Assembly (NCBI GenBank): GCA_029207755.1
Contig: JARCOQ010000001.1
Span: 96,390,640-96,454,639 of the forward strand
Origin: Chamaea fasciata
Taxonomy: Eukaryota; Chordata; Aves; Passeriformes; Sylviidae
Length of the DNA stretch: 64,000 bases
Direction of reading: 5' to 3'
The notes beneath the pieces were generated by a model. It was not told where the DNA came from and ran no database searches. It worked only from the letters and a program-made list of their open reading frames with translations. Both the position numbers and the translations under genes were made by a program. How positions within the stretch are numbered: the stretch's first letter is position 1; each line of letters opens with the position of its first letter. Shown piece by piece: positions 34,346 to 46,490 of this stretch.

Positions 34346-35080
34346 CCTGCATAACCATGGAGAGGGTGTATGGAGGTGCGATGGAAAACCCATCTTTGTC
34401 CTAGCAGCACTGGTCTGCGAGTTGAGAGGAAGCACAACTACTGCAGGAAATTCTTGAAGGATAAATCCTGCTCCAGTTTCTAGTGAGTGAGTCCTCAGAC
34501 AGAATAGAAGGACTGATGCTGCTTCCAATGCTCTTGAAGAGACCTCCGTACTTAAAAGAAATGAGAAATAAGTACTGTTACCAGGAGGGGCCCTACCTTC
34601 AGCCAGGTGGGTGAAACGGATAGTCTGATTTATTGGACTGCATGGATCCCATGGCTTGGTACATAAGACCCATGTGAGTGTAAGGTTTTAGTTGACACCA
34701 GTGCACAATGTACCCTGATGCCATTGAGATATGTAGGGGCAGAATCTTTTGTTGTTTCTGGGATGACAACTGACTGTAATGGAAGCTGTAGTGAGCTTAC
34801 TGGGAATGAAGGGCAAAAGCACCCAACTGTGACTGGTACAGAGACCCCGTGCATCCTTGGCATAGATTACCTCAGGAGAGGGTATTTCGAGGACCCGAAA
34901 GGTCATCGCTGGGATTTTGGGATAGCTGCTGTAGAGACAGAGGAAATTGGACAGTTGAACACCTTGCCTGGTCTCTCAGAGGACACTTTGGGTTTCGGAC
35001 TTCTGAGAGTCAAAAAACAATAGGCACCAATCACAACCACAATAGTGTACCCTTGGCAGTGCCACAACAAACTGGGACAC
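34346..35080 (+). pseudogene. pro: ERVL gag end and protease (broken)
   Basis: After the insertion Gag resumes in frame pieces. The retropepsin segment has V-D-T-S-A-Q-C-T-L-M-P with the active-site Asp codon at 34694-34696 (D-T-S-A; Gly changed to Ser). Then I-L-G-I-D-Y-L-R-R-G-Y-F and D-P-K-G-H-R-W follow, strong ERVL hallmarks (34855-34913), in the frame 34718-35023. Confidence 0.85.
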
Positions 35081-36230
35081 TATGATCCACATGCATGAAA
35101 TGGTTCATCTACTGGAGAGTCTGGGAGTGGTCAGCGAGAGTTGCTCACCCTTTATTAGTCCTGTATGGTCAGTGCATAAGTCCATTGGAGAGTGGAGACC
35201 ACCTCTGACTGCTGCACTGCTGGACATGCTGGAACTTCACTATGGAGTCCAAGACAGCAAAGTGGTGTTACCCTTTCATATTGCTAATGCATTTTTCTCC
35301 ATTCCTTTAGCAGCAAAGTGCAGGCGACAGTTTGATTTTACCTAGAGGGGTGTCCAGTACACCTGGAATGGACTGCCCCGGGATTGGAAACAGCCCCTCT
35401 ATTTGCCATGTACTGATCCTGACTGAACTGGAAAAGGGCAAGGCTCCAGAATACTTGCAACACATTGATGACGTTATTCTGTGGGGTTACACAGTAGAGG
35501 AAGTTTTTGAGAAGGGTAAGAAGATAATTCAGGTCCTCCTGAAGGCCAGTTGTGCCCTAAAGCAGAGTAAGGTCAAGGGACTTGCCCAGGAAATTCAGAT
35601 TTAAGGGGTAAAATGGCAAGATGAGTGTTGTCAGATTCCAATGGATGTGGTCAAAACAATAGCAACTAATAACCCCACCAGCCAGCAAGAATGAAACACA
35701 GGCTTTCCTAGCCATTATAGATTTTTGGAGGATGTAATTTTCAGATTTCAGTTAGATTGTAAGGCCTCTTCATCAAGTGACTTGGAAGAATAATTATTTT
35801 AGCTTTTGAACAAATCAAACAAAAGACTGCTCATGCAGTAGCCCTTGGGCCAGTTAAGACAGGATAAGGTGTGAAAAGTGTGCTCTATACTGCCGCTGGG
35901 CAGAATGGTTCTTCCTGGAGTGTCTGGCAAAAGGTACCTGGGGAGACCTGAGGACAAGCCCTGGTGTCGGGATCTGAGGCCTGCTACACCCCTTCTGAAA
36001 AAGAGATCCTGGCAGCTTATGAAGGTGTTTGAACTGCTTCAGAAGTGATTGACACCAAAGTGCAGTTCCTCCTGACACCTCAACTGCCACTGCTGGGTTG
36101 GATGTTCAAAGGATGTTTCACACATGCCACTGATGCTTCATGGAGTGAGTCGTGCTGATCACGCGGTTAGCTTAAACAGGAAACCCCAATTGCCCAGGGA
36201 TCTTGGAAGTCAACACAAACTGGCCTGAAG
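35081..36230 (+). pseudogene. pol: ERVL reverse transcriptase (broken)
   Basis: 35082-35345 reads M-H-E-M-V-H-L-L-E-S-L-G-V-V, then H-I-A-N-A-F-F-S-I-P-L-A-A. The active site at 35461 reads H-I-D-D-V-I-L-W-G: both aspartates remain, but Tyr is His. Frame changes and stops occur near 35343 and 35604. Downstream is a connection-like part with Y-T-P-S-E-K-E-I-L-A-A-Y near 35980. Confidence 0.85.
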
Positions 36231-36760
36231 GCAAAAATTTTGTACTAACATCAGAGAAGCAGGAGGAGGAGGAGGTGATGTGCTGAGAAGGCCTCACTAT
36301 ATAATCAGAACCAGAAAATGAAAAGCAGTATCTCTTTATCAACAGTTCCTGCTGTATTGTAGACATACATTGAAAACAGAAAGCAGCTATATGGAGTCCT
36401 GACAAGTAGCAGAAGCTATTGAGGGACAAGGTGGATCAAGTCAGGTCACAGAGCTGAAAGGCATCCAGTTGGCTTTAAGTATCACTGAATGAGAGAAAGG
36501 GCCAGCACTCTACCTGTACACTGACTCATGGTCAATGGCAAGTGCTCTGTGGGGGTGTCTGTACTGGTGGAAAAAGATTAATTGGTAGCACAGAGGTAAA
36601 CCTATCCAGGAATTATAGTAAGACATTGCTACCTGGATAGAGCAGTTGGCTGCAAAAGCACCTCATGTAGATGCACACATAAGAGTCAGGCTATTGAAGA
36701 ACATTGCAACAACAGGTGGATCAAGTTGCCAAGATTAAAGTGTCTCAGGTGGATCTGGAC
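36231..36760 (+). pseudogene. pol: ERVL RNase H (heavily decayed)
   Basis: Recognisable words are L-F-I-N-S-S near 36330 in place of F-T-D-G-S and a Y-T-D-S-W-S-M-A-S-A-L-W-like stretch near 36520-36550. Stops are frequent. It was identified mainly by its position between RT and integrase. Confidence 0.6.
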
Positions 36761-38110
36761 TGGCAACCTAAGGGTGAATTATTTCTGGCTTGGTGGGCCC
36801 ATGACACCTCAGGTCATGAGGGAAGCCATGCAACATACAGGTGGGCTTGTGATTGAGTGGTGCATTTAACCATGAGCTCGATCTCTCAGGTTATCCATAA
36901 CTGTGAAATGTGCTGAAATCAAGCAGGATAAGCAGGTAAAGCCCCTGTGGTATGGGGGACTGTTTTGAGCCCAGCCTTAGTCCAGGGCTGTGAGCAAGGG
37001 GGGCTGTGACACTTCCTCCAGAGTTCCCGAGTGTCCTTGGCACTCACCAGATGATTGGTGTAGGAAATCACAAAATGGACCCTACATGCCTCTCTAAGTC
37101 ACATGTTTATTCACAGGAACTCAAAGGCTTGGCAGGGGTGGAGCCCCGAGGCCAGCCTCGAAGGCACTTATATGCAGGGGGGTCTCAGGGGAGGATACAA
37201 ACACAGTGATCAATGTGAACATGGGGGGCGGGGTCAACTTGAACCCAAAGTGGGAGTGACTAGCACAGAGTAGGATGGATAAGGGAGATGCAGGAGAACA
37301 ATGGAGGAGTTCAAGGACATAGTGACCTCAGCACACAGGAATGTAGCTGGGATCAAATTAACCACACAAGGAAGGAGAGGGAGAGTTACAGAATAAACCA
37401 TTTGAGGGACTAAAGTTATGAAAAACACATCACCATTGGGGACAATGGTCAAAATATAAATATGAGGAGGTCTGGCAGACTGCTTGCATCACACTCAGGC
37501 AAACCCACCGAGGCAAGCGCTATGTTCTTACAATGGTGGAAGTAATTACAGGATGGCTGGAGATGTACCCTGTGCCTCATGCCACTGCCAGGAGCACCAT
37601 CTTGGGCTTTGAAAAGCAAGTCCTGTGGAGACATGCCACCCCAGAAAGAAGTGAGTTGGACAAGGGGATTCATTTCAAAAATTGCCCCATAGATGCCTGG
37701 CCCAGAGAGTGTGGTATGGAGTGGGTGTATCATACTCTATCATGCACCAGCCTCTGGGTAAACTGAAAGTTACAATGGACTGTTAAAAACCATATTGAAA
37801 GCAATGAATGGTGGGACCTTCAAACATTGGGATGTAGCGGAGGTCACCTGGTTAGTTAACACTAGAACTCTACCAATTGAGTTTGGTCCTGCCCAATGAA
37901 AACTTCCATATACTGCAGACGGGAATAAAGACCCTGTGGTGCACGAGGAATATGTTAGGGAAGACAGTTTGAGTTAGTTCTCTTTAAAGAAAAGGCAAAC
38001 CCATCCATGGGATTGTTTTTACTCAAGGACCTGGGTGCACTGGGTGCACATTACCTGTTGTGTAATGCAGAGAGACAGGGAATTGTGGTGTGCACCTCAA
38101 AGGAGTTTGA
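36761..38110 (+). pseudogene. pol: ERVL integrase, split by a solo LTR
   Basis: The zinc domain H-D-T-S-G-H-E-G lies before 36850. After the LTR at 36961-37437 come K-Y-K-Y-E-E-V-W-Q-T-A-C, where the first catalytic Asp is lost, then G-K-R-Y-V-L-T-M-V-E, T-G-W-L-E-M-Y-P-V-P-H and L-D-K-G-I-H-F (second Asp kept). The segment with the third acidic residue (E-S-Y-N-G-L-L-K near 37763) is one frame off. Dead. Confidence 0.88.
36961..37437 (-). mobile_element. Solo LTR in ERVL integrase, 477 bp, duplication GGGGAC
   Basis: GGGGAC is at 36955-36960 and 37438-37443. On the minus strand the element begins AATGGTGATGTG and ends GGGCTCAAAACA, with a TATA box GCATATAAG near 37171-37180 and AATAAA near 37110-37115. 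The start is not the usual TG, so either the first bases decayed or the edge is two bases off. The 6-bp duplication suggests a class II family. Confidence 0.82.
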
Positions 38111-38825
38111 TTTTTGGGTGAGAACAGTCAGTAATTCTAAATTGTATAATGTTGGTTGCTGAATGACAGTGCCATTGTATGCCATAACTGCCATGAACAG
38201 TGAGAATGGACTGCTCCAGATACACCAGTTATGAGCTCCTGATTCAGCTTGCAACCACTCAACAGCACACCAGCCCTTTTACCCTAGAAGACACCTAGGA
38301 CAGATGGAATTCACAGTCACAAACTGAATGTACTCAGCAGACATCTTGGAGGGATTGGGCCAGTGGCTATGGAAATGGCACCTGTGCTCTTGTGTGTGTG
38401 TATGTATGTAGCCCTGGTTTCATGCCTGACATGTTTTTGTTTAGTGAAATTCTTTTCCCAGGGAATTTTCTGTAAACAAGAGAAGTGTTTTTGTGAACTG
38501 TACGTTGTTATTCATTCCTTTTCCTGGGAGGGACTTTTTGATGTCCCTCTGGTCTGACTAATGTAACTGAAGAAGTTTTCCTTTTGTTCACCAATCAAAT
38601 TGGTCTGTGTAAAATAGTATATAAGGGAGACACATCCCAAAAATAAAGGAGTCATTTCAGCCTTCTGAAGCTCAGAGTCTGTGGTGTAAAACAGCATCAT
38701 ATGTACATACATACACACACACACACACATATATATACACACACATATATATGTATATAAATGTGTATATTTAGAAGGTGTGAGATTTGGGCATGATACA
38801 GATGGCATAGAATAAGGGTGGATAA
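38111..38825 (+). other. ERVL 3' region with LTR-like block and microsatellite
   Basis: 38111-38400 continues the decayed 3' end of ERVL pol. 38400-38690 looks promoter-like: ACCAATCA near 38590, TATATAAGG near 38620 and AATAAAGGAG near 38642, so it may be an additional LTR fragment. 38699-38770 is a mixed CA/TA microsatellite. No env. Confidence 0.5.
38699..38770 (+). repeat. CA/TA/CATA compound microsatellite
   Basis: ACATACATACACACACAC is followed by ATATATATACAC, CACATATATATG and similar words. It is a low-complexity tract next to the ERVL 3' LTR. Confidence 0.9.
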
Positions 38826-39283
38826 TGTCCTGGTCCTGATCAGGACAGGTTTAATTTTTGCAGTAGCCAGGAGGGACATGGCTAGGACACAGAGGTTATT
38901 CTATACCACCTCGTTTCATTTTGGGGGGATGGGGAAGGGCTTTCTTCTGGTTCGGATGGCATGGTGGAAGGAGCAGTTGGGCACTTTCGGGATTTCTGTG
39001 AGAGGGAGGTTTGAGCAATCGTATGTAACTTGGTTTTTTGTTTGTTTTTTTCTTCTCTTGTGCACTGTTCTTAGTATTGTTGCTGTTACTGTTCATTGTC
39101 TTATTTCTCTGCTATTTTCAGTAAATTGCTTTTATCTGAGCCTGTGATCTTTACCGTTTGTGCCTCCAATTCTCTTCAGCCTGCTGCAGGGAAAAAGGCG
39201 AGGGGGTGTGGTCAAGTGGTGTGTGCTTTTAAGTGTTTCAGTGGGAACATTGAATTGGGGAATACCATTCCTAAACCACAACA
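38826..39283 (+). mobile_element. ERVL 3' LTR
   Basis: It starts TGTCCTGGTCCTGATCAGG (the shared block may begin at TGGATAATG) and ends CTAAACCACAACA. It corresponds block by block to the 5' LTR at 23769-24173 (GCAGTAGCCAG, GAGGTTATTCTATACCACCT, TGGTGGAAGGAGC, TTTCAGTGGGAACA). The purine tract AGAATAAGGG just before it could be the polypurine tract. Confidence 0.85.
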
Positions 39284-42038
39284 GTGTCTTTGGTATCAGA
39301 TTCTTTTTTTAATGTTCCCTCCCCATTCAGTTCTGTATATTGTTCTTTTGTTCTTTCCCTGGAAAACGGAGAAATTTTTAATTTTTAAATATACTTTTCT
39401 AAATTGACATACTCTGAAAGTTTTGAGACAGTTTCAAATAAAGGACACTGTTACTTACTGAAAGACTGTTGGCACCTAAGGAAATGGAATAGACCTCAAC
39501 AGAAATCAGTCTGAGATAAACTCAGTATCTCTCAAATGAGGTTTTAAAATGAAAAAGAGCACGTAGCTTTTCTGTAATGCATCATTTTAAAGAAGATAAT
39601 CTTCCTTAATCTCATGTTATTATTTGAGATAATTCTGAGCAAACCAGTGTCTCTTTGAGCATTTCAGGATTTCCTAAACAAAGACTTCAATTAAGTTTTG
39701 AATATTTTTTTATTATGTCTAAGCAAAAATTTCAGTGGTATCAGACAAAAATAATGATCTGTAAAATGCTCCACCTCCAATTCCAAAAGGTTTAGCTACT
39801 TGAAATGTTTGTTTGTTTGTTTTTAAAAGGTAAACAAAATATTCTTTCTTGCCTTAGCTTTAGGGAATTTGTTAACACAATGTGAATAGCGTGTAGTGAT
39901 ACAGAACAGATGCAGTTTTTGAAAATCTGCACTGACATCTGTAAATACATATAGGAATTTTCCAGCACATTACAATGTCTTGCATTCATTCTTGATTATG
40001 GCATCAAAAGGTAGTGAATGGAGTCAGGATTCAAAGTTACACTTGGAGTTCATTGAAAGCTTATTATGCATACTGAACAGTAAAAGATATTTTCAGTCTA
40101 TGAATATAGAGGTAAAAAATTACTAATTGTAAGAGAGGACAGATTTTAATTAAAAATTACAATTCTCTGTAGGTAAGTTCTTTAGGGCTAAAATTAATTT
40201 ATTTTTAAGTTAAATAAATTTAAATTTTTAATTATTTAATTTTAAGTTAATCTAGGTTCAATCCAAAGCTGGTACTTTGAATTACAAAGTAGAAAGAAGG
40301 AGGAACTCCTTCTCTCATTCAGCATTTTTATAAATGAGAATATGTAAAAGACAGTGCATTTTGAGTAAATCCAACAACTGTGCAAAGCCAAAACTTAAAT
40401 TGTGGATGAAAGTATATAAACTTAAATGAGCTATTTTCAAATATTTCTGCTTACATAATACAAATAAATGGAATTATCACAGTTACTTTCATACCAATTC
40501 TGTATTTTGGAGCTGGTTAGTTCTAACATCTCTCATCAGGGCTCTCTTAATTCTGTTTCTGTCCATATTTCACTTCTGGGCAAACTTGCCTTTTTCATCC
40601 TTTATGATGGTGTTTTGCCTTTACAGAATTGCTTGGCACTGAAGGCTGAGCATTTGTTTATTGACTCAAGCAGTCAAACTGTTACTCATACCTTATCTTT
40701 TGGTAATTAAAGTAGTGAAATGATGCTGGTAGTTGTGTTGGACTTAAAGGAAGTCTATTCCTTTAATAGACAAGGGTGTGTATACAATGTTCCTTTTAGT
40801 GCATGTAAAGCACTATCTAAAAAAAGAAGCAAATACTATTTTACATGGTATTGCCAATATACTGTAGGGGATTCTTTTAAAAAAAAACAAAGAAAGAAAG
40901 AAACAAACAACCTCCTCGCTTTCAGATAAAATAGAGATTACATGCGTAGAGAGTCTCCCAACCCTTATAATGGGTTAGGAATATGTGATTTGCATACAGA
41001 ATACTTGAAAAAACATTTCTGGTATATGGGTTGAAATATTTCAGAAGTTGTCCTGTGTGCCAGGTCAGTGCTGATTAACTTCTCGAATTTAGAATATCAT
41101 GAGGTTAGTATAATGAAGGCTAGATAGTAACATCTTAGGTTAGATTTTTCAAGTTCTGTAGTGAGGAGAATTTCATAACTGTGTTTTATTTCCAACTGTC
41201 AAAAGCATCCCTTATAAGCTCCTACATCTTTCTTGCATTATCTCATTTGAATAACTCTGTGCTTTTCAATTGTTTGGCATTTTCTATCTAGGATGCTTTT
41301 CTTATTCTGACTTAAATAAAAGTGGTAATTGTTATCTTTTTAATGCATTTCAGTAATATCTGCTTTATCATAAAATCCTGATATAATCAGGATAGTATAA
41401 CAAAATTTTCAGTCCTGTGACTAAGGTTGACAAAATTTTTACATATTCTTGTAAGAATGATGAGTGCCTTGTATTACAGTAGGCTACAGTAGCTACTGAA
41501 ATTCCTAATAGATGTTTTTGTAGAGTTCTGCATTCTAGCCAAGGTGTCAAAACTACTATCAACTTCCTGCAGTTACTTAAAATAAAATTCTGTCATAACT
41601 AGAGCAGTTTTTTACAAGTCCTAAAATAGATATAATCACCTTGTGGACTTGCTTTGAAAAAGTCCTCATATTCTTCAGTTATTTCGAAATGGGTGTTCTG
41701 AAATTCATTGATTTGATAGGGAAGAAGTCTGTATACAGGTCAGCATTTCAATATTGTACTGCCAGATATTGTGATTGTGTCTCATAGCCTACTGGTTGGT
41801 GACTGATAATAATGAAAATAATAATGAAAATAGTGATTATTATGTTTTACATATCTTGAAGTGTCCTTGGGCCTGTGTAATTTTAAAGGATTGAATAATG
41901 CATACCCTGTTTCTTCCAACATCAGAGGTGTCTACAATAAATTGTGTTGTGGCTGCTTTAATTAGCAACAAATATATACATACCTTTTTTCAGAATTGTC
42001 GGAAAATACTTTCTGACATAAAATGTTGCTCTTTCTAG
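39284..42038. other. TNS3 intron 8, right part; no element recognised
   Basis: AT-rich unique sequence between the ERVL and coding exon 9, with an A/T low-complexity patch near 40190-40250. The frames at 40468-40710 and 40720-40929 lack signatures. Confidence 0.45.
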
Positions 42039-42168
42039 ATGAAGTGTTATCACAAAAAATACAGGTCAGCCACTCGTGATGTGATTTTTCGCCTTCAGTT
42101 TCACACGGGAGCTATTCAAGGACATGGCTTGGTGTTCGGCAAAGAAGACTTGGATAATGCCAACAAAG
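42039..42168 (+). CDS. TNS3: TNS3 coding exon 9
   Basis: The acceptor is ctctttctag and the donor gtactt at 42169. It reads [18 protein letters not shown] through [11 protein letters not shown], residues 241-283, plus one base of Asp284. Frame and phase join coding exon 8 across the retroelement-filled intron, so the insertions have not visibly broken the gene. This is C2-domain core sequence. Confidence 0.94.
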
Positions 42169-43144
42169 GTACTTGTCTTCTGTGGTTGGTTGGATGTGCA
42201 TATGTGCAGGCGTGCAAGCATGTGCACATGATGATCTTTTTCAGCACCTGTTTTCAAAAGGATTCTTTTTTTTTTTTTTCCCCTTTCTTATTTTTGGGGA
42301 AAGGGAGACTGCTTTGAGTTAGTTAAGTTGTAGTGTGTAACACTAGAAAAACCCTAATGACAGGAAAAGCTCTTCAAGTGAGTTAACTGGTCAGAATATT
42401 TCAGATACTCCTACATAGTCCTTATCACCTTCTCTCACATTTATAAAAACAAAACACATTCATTTAAATGGTGACTCTCTTAGTCATCATTGAAAGAAAT
42501 AAGGTGAGCTAAATTGTTCCATTTTCTAACTAGTGAAAACAGTCATAAAGTCTGATAATGTGCTTGTGACAGAGTCTGAGTCTTTTAGTATGCTTCAGAA
42601 TATCAAAGAATGGACACAAAGTTTTTAGACACACTTGAAAATGTGTCACACTAGTCCTCATATTTTCCAAATCATATAGTCAGTTTTATTGTTTATATGC
42701 AGAACTGGAACTTCCTCAGCCTGTGTTACTAGCAAACTAAAATCAAACAAATTTTGCTGCAACATAGAACATAAGGCTACCAAAAGTTTTGTGGTCAAGT
42801 ATTTTGTGGTTTAGCCAATATAGGGAAAAATTTTTATTTTCCTGGGTGTGTTTTCTTTATAAGCCATGTCTGTCTAATATCTAGAGAGGGGGTTAGGAAC
42901 TGTACATCTCTCCTACTTTTGACTGTTCTAGAAAGCAAGCAAAACTCCAGCCGGCATTTATGTGGTCTTTTCTGGAGAATGTGTGGCACAAAGAATCTGC
43001 TTTTAAAAGCAGATCACTAAGATGCAAGTGGGAAGAGTGGATGACGGTACATGTATAGATAGCTATGGAGAATCCTGATTTCTGAGGGCTCTGAAACTGC
43101 TCTCCTGGGAAACATCTTGCTGAAATCCTGTCCTTTGTTTTCAG

Positions 43145-43210
43145 ATGACCATTTCCCTGATTACAGTAAGGTGGAATTAGTGTTTTCAGGAACTCCAGAG
43201 AAAATTCAAG
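43145..43210 (+). CDS. TNS3: TNS3 coding exon 10
   Basis: This 66-base exon has acceptor tttgttttcag and donor gtgagc at 43211. It completes Asp284 and reads D-H-F-P-D-Y-S-K-V-E-L-V-F-S-G-T-P-E-K-I-Q, ending with one base of Gly306. It encodes the last C2 strands. Confidence 0.93.
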
Positions 43211-44949
43211 GTGAGCATAGAGAACCAAAAATATGTTTAATTTGAAAATAAATCCTATTGAAATATGCATTAAAAAAACCCTACAATCTTTTTTCCTCTT
43301 TTATTCCACTTCCCTTGTAAAAAATCTTACTTCTTCATTAAAATGTATGTTACTGTTTTAAATTTGAAAAAGTTAATAAAGATCAGCATTTGTATCAGCA
43401 TAGAACTCACCAGATTTTGTTTTAAAGCTATACCAGAACACTTGCTACGACTAGTAGAAAACATTTGTGTATCTGTGTAGAACATAGATAGTAGGTGGTT
43501 TGGCTCAGCATAAGTGACAGCAGTGGCCTATCCCATAACCTTTTTTGAATGTTGTCATAATTGATTATGTTTGCAGTACTGAAGTTTGGACTGTCTTCAG
43601 TTTAGCTTAAAGAGATACAGCTATAGTTTTCTTGGAAATGTTTCTGCTTTGAAGTTGGCTTGTAGGATATTCTTCATGCTTCTGAAATTCTGTTTTAATA
43701 TGTTTAAGATTATGTGATAATTCCTACTTGCATTAAGAGTTTAAGATTATGCAGATCATTCCAGTTTAATTCTGTTAATGAATGTGTTCTTAGTCATTTT
43801 ATGGTGTCCCAAAAAGTATGGATTCTGCCTAAGACTGATTGAAAACCAAATATTCTTAACTGTCTATCTCATACATATTCCCATTCAGTGTCCTCACTGT
43901 CCTGTGAATTGCATGTTTTCCTCCTTTTTTTTCCACGAGTTTGATAATTTAGAAAATTTTGGCTGCACCCACTAAGAAGTTGGATTCTGTCCAGCTGAGC
44001 ACAAAAATCTCACTTAGCCTGTTGGAAATCCATAAAAGAAAACCAGTTTTATAAATGAATTTGTCTAGCTTGTTCTAAATGTTTCTGGATAGTAAATGCT
44101 TGAAGACAGGCCAGTTGACATGTCTAAAAAAGGACCAAGATTTTTTTCCAGTTTCCCTTCCTTAGATGACAAATGAGAGGTACGGACTTTTTAATAAGCT
44201 TCCACCTGTTGGAAAGTAAGGTTTTAAGTATTTGGATGTTTGTATTCAGTTGCTGTCTAAGGAATTAACTGGCTAGGAAGAGCAACTCATCTTTGTTACT
44301 GAACAAGTTATATTTCTTTAAGAAGTCATCTATGCAGCAGTCTGGGAAGATGTTGAAAAATTCTTTAACTTTAGTACAATAGTATAATGATCCCTATATT
44401 TGTGGTTAATACTTAGTTTTGCACCATACAGTGCTTAATACAAATACCAGAGATTAATGTGACCTTGTGTTAATTCTCTACATCTGTGACTAACAAGTCT
44501 TGTGCCAGCTAATGCTTCCTTATTTCCTTATATTAGTGATTAATATGTACTAGCAGAGATCTTAGTTTTGAGAACAAGGATCATATATCAGAACAAAGAA
44601 TGATAAGTGAAGTACATTATGACATCAGCACATTTGAAATACTCTCAAAGAGAAAAAATTAATCAGAAAATCTGGAACCATATCCAAATAAGTCCATAGA
44701 AATAATTAGCAAATATGCATGTATTCAGGAAATGTGATGAGTATATATTTGTTTCAGGAATATAACCTGATCTGTTAGGTTACTGGGGATACATGCTTTG
44801 AGGAGAAATCCCATGCAGCCAGCGCTGCTAGTAATGTTGGCTTTCTAACCTATGAATTGGTTGGAGAGTTTATTTCCCAATTTTTGGTGACACCTTGAAA
44901 TAATTATTTACAATTTCTGCAAAACTAGTTTTCCACATCTGAAAATATT

Positions 44950-45425
44950 ATAGAATTACAGAATACAATTACTAGTCCATCTTTCTGCTGAAACCAGGCT
45001 CATTTGTGAGATTAGACCAGTTTGCCTAGAGCTTTGTCCAGTCAAATCATGAAAAACTTCAAGGACAGAGCCTCAGTGGGTGAGCTATTTAAATAGCCCA
45101 CAGTGGAATGAGCCCACGTCTGTCCTCACAGTGGAATTATTTTTTCCTTATGTTGACTCTACTTTTATCTAGATTCAAATTTTGCCTGTTTCTTTTCCTT
45201 CTGCCTTGCTCCTGTCTTCTCTACGGTCTTCAAGTCTGCTGTCAGCTCCTTGTCAAGACCATCCCATCTCCAGACTGAAAAAGCCCTGACTCCTCAGCCT
45301 TTCCTCACAGGGAAAGTCTTTCAGTCCTGACCACCCTGGTCATGCTTCCCTGAATTTGCTTCAATTTATTAATATAATTCTTGTATTCTGTAGTTTGAAG
45401 CTGGACACAGTATTTTAGAACATAA
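44950..45425 (-). mobile_element. CR1 LINE fragment, degraded, minus strand
   Basis: The + strand begins TAGAATTACAGAATAC and carries antisense CR1 landmarks: AAACTTCAAGGACAGAG, then TCCAGACTGAAAAAGCCC, then CTCAGCCTTTCCTCACAGG and GAAGCTGGACACAGTA. It is far more diverged than the other copies in the window. Confidence 0.8.
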
Positions 45426-46490
45426 CTGACGGTGATATTTTTAAGAAAGAATGCAGTTGCCAAGAGTATATCCCTGAATATTTAATAATAGAGTTCATAA
45501 ATCTGCCTTGTGACAAATGTCATCACAGAAACTCTCTACAGATGGCTTTTCTCAGGCTGCACATAAAGGTACAGGACCATAGCATTCTTGTCCTAGTTGT
45601 AACTATTTTTGTTTTAAAAGTCACAGTATGTGCATAATACTGTTGCTTTAGAAAAATTTATAGTAGGACTTGCTTTGTAGACACAGCCAAAGGTTTGATA
45701 ATTGAGGATTTCTTTGTTCCCTCATCTAGACAGAAAAGACAGTCTGTTTGATTTGTATCAGTGTCAAAGCCAAGTTCAATGTCATGAGTTCTTGATGCCT
45801 GTGTTTTGCTTTTGAATCTGTGGACTATGCCTAAATTCCTCACTGTATCCATTTAAAACCTGAACATTATTTAATGCCTTGTTAGGGGCACTAAAACATG
45901 GGTTACTGCTGAAAATTCCAGGTGTGTTCGGCAGAGCATCCTTAAATGCAGCAAAACACATTGAAAGCCAGCTGTCTAGTCTCAGATTCTACAGAGCTGC
46001 CACCTTAGGGGAATTGGAAGGGACATGAAGTCACAGTTTTCAGCTCTCCCTGTTCATCCGTAGTGATAAATTGCTCAGGTATCAGAATGAAAATCTATAT
46101 GAATCAGAATGAAATCTGTAACAAAGTCTAGTTTTTCATTCCTTTAGAACCATCTCCTTACAGATAACTCATGGTTTCATTCTCAAAATCTGACCCTCTA
46201 AGGTTGGGTGGATCATCTTTGTTAGTTGCATTTAGGGACTGATCCAAGTTATTAGCCTACATCATAATCAAAAAGCTCAAGATAAAATTCTCTGAATGAT
46301 GAATTAAGCTCTTTTTTAAAAACTATTTTATTTAACCTTTCTTCCCCTCTTGCTACTTTTTATATTTCAGAATAGGGTGTTGCCATTCAGGGAACAAACA
46401 ACTGTCAGAAGGCTGCATACATACATCTGTGTCTGTATATAATTACATATGTGACTAATAATTTTTGGTCTCAAACATGCTTCATTTTAG

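Larger units (their letters stand above)
23769..39283 (+). mobile_element. ERVL-type provirus, host of the nested insertions
   Basis: The outer element of the nest, 15.5 kb as it stands, lies inside TNS3 intron 8 in the same orientation as the gene. Its order is 5' LTR, primer site, gag, (insertions), protease, RT, RNase H, integrase, (insertion), 3' region, 3' LTR. Removing the insertions recognised here (25850-33538, 33552-34345, 36961-37437) leaves about 6.5 kb. Multiple stops and frameshifts show that it cannot make a functional product. No env was seen, which is normal for ERVL. A target duplication was not found, so the outer edges are uncertain by some bases. Confidence 0.85.
42169..46490. 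other. TNS3 introns 9 and 10, one CR1 only
   Basis: Intron sequence around the 66-base coding exon 10. Apart from the CR1 fragment at 44950-45425, nothing is recognised. Confidence 0.45.

Noticed and set aside
33561..34404. Two plus-strand frames of 197 and 167 codons
   Set aside because: Both fall mostly inside the 33552-34345 LTR, antisense to it. The protein text has no family signature.
38826..39300. Target duplication for the ERVL
   Set aside because: I compared bases next to 23769 and after 39283 at several alternative edges and found no matching 5-bp pair.
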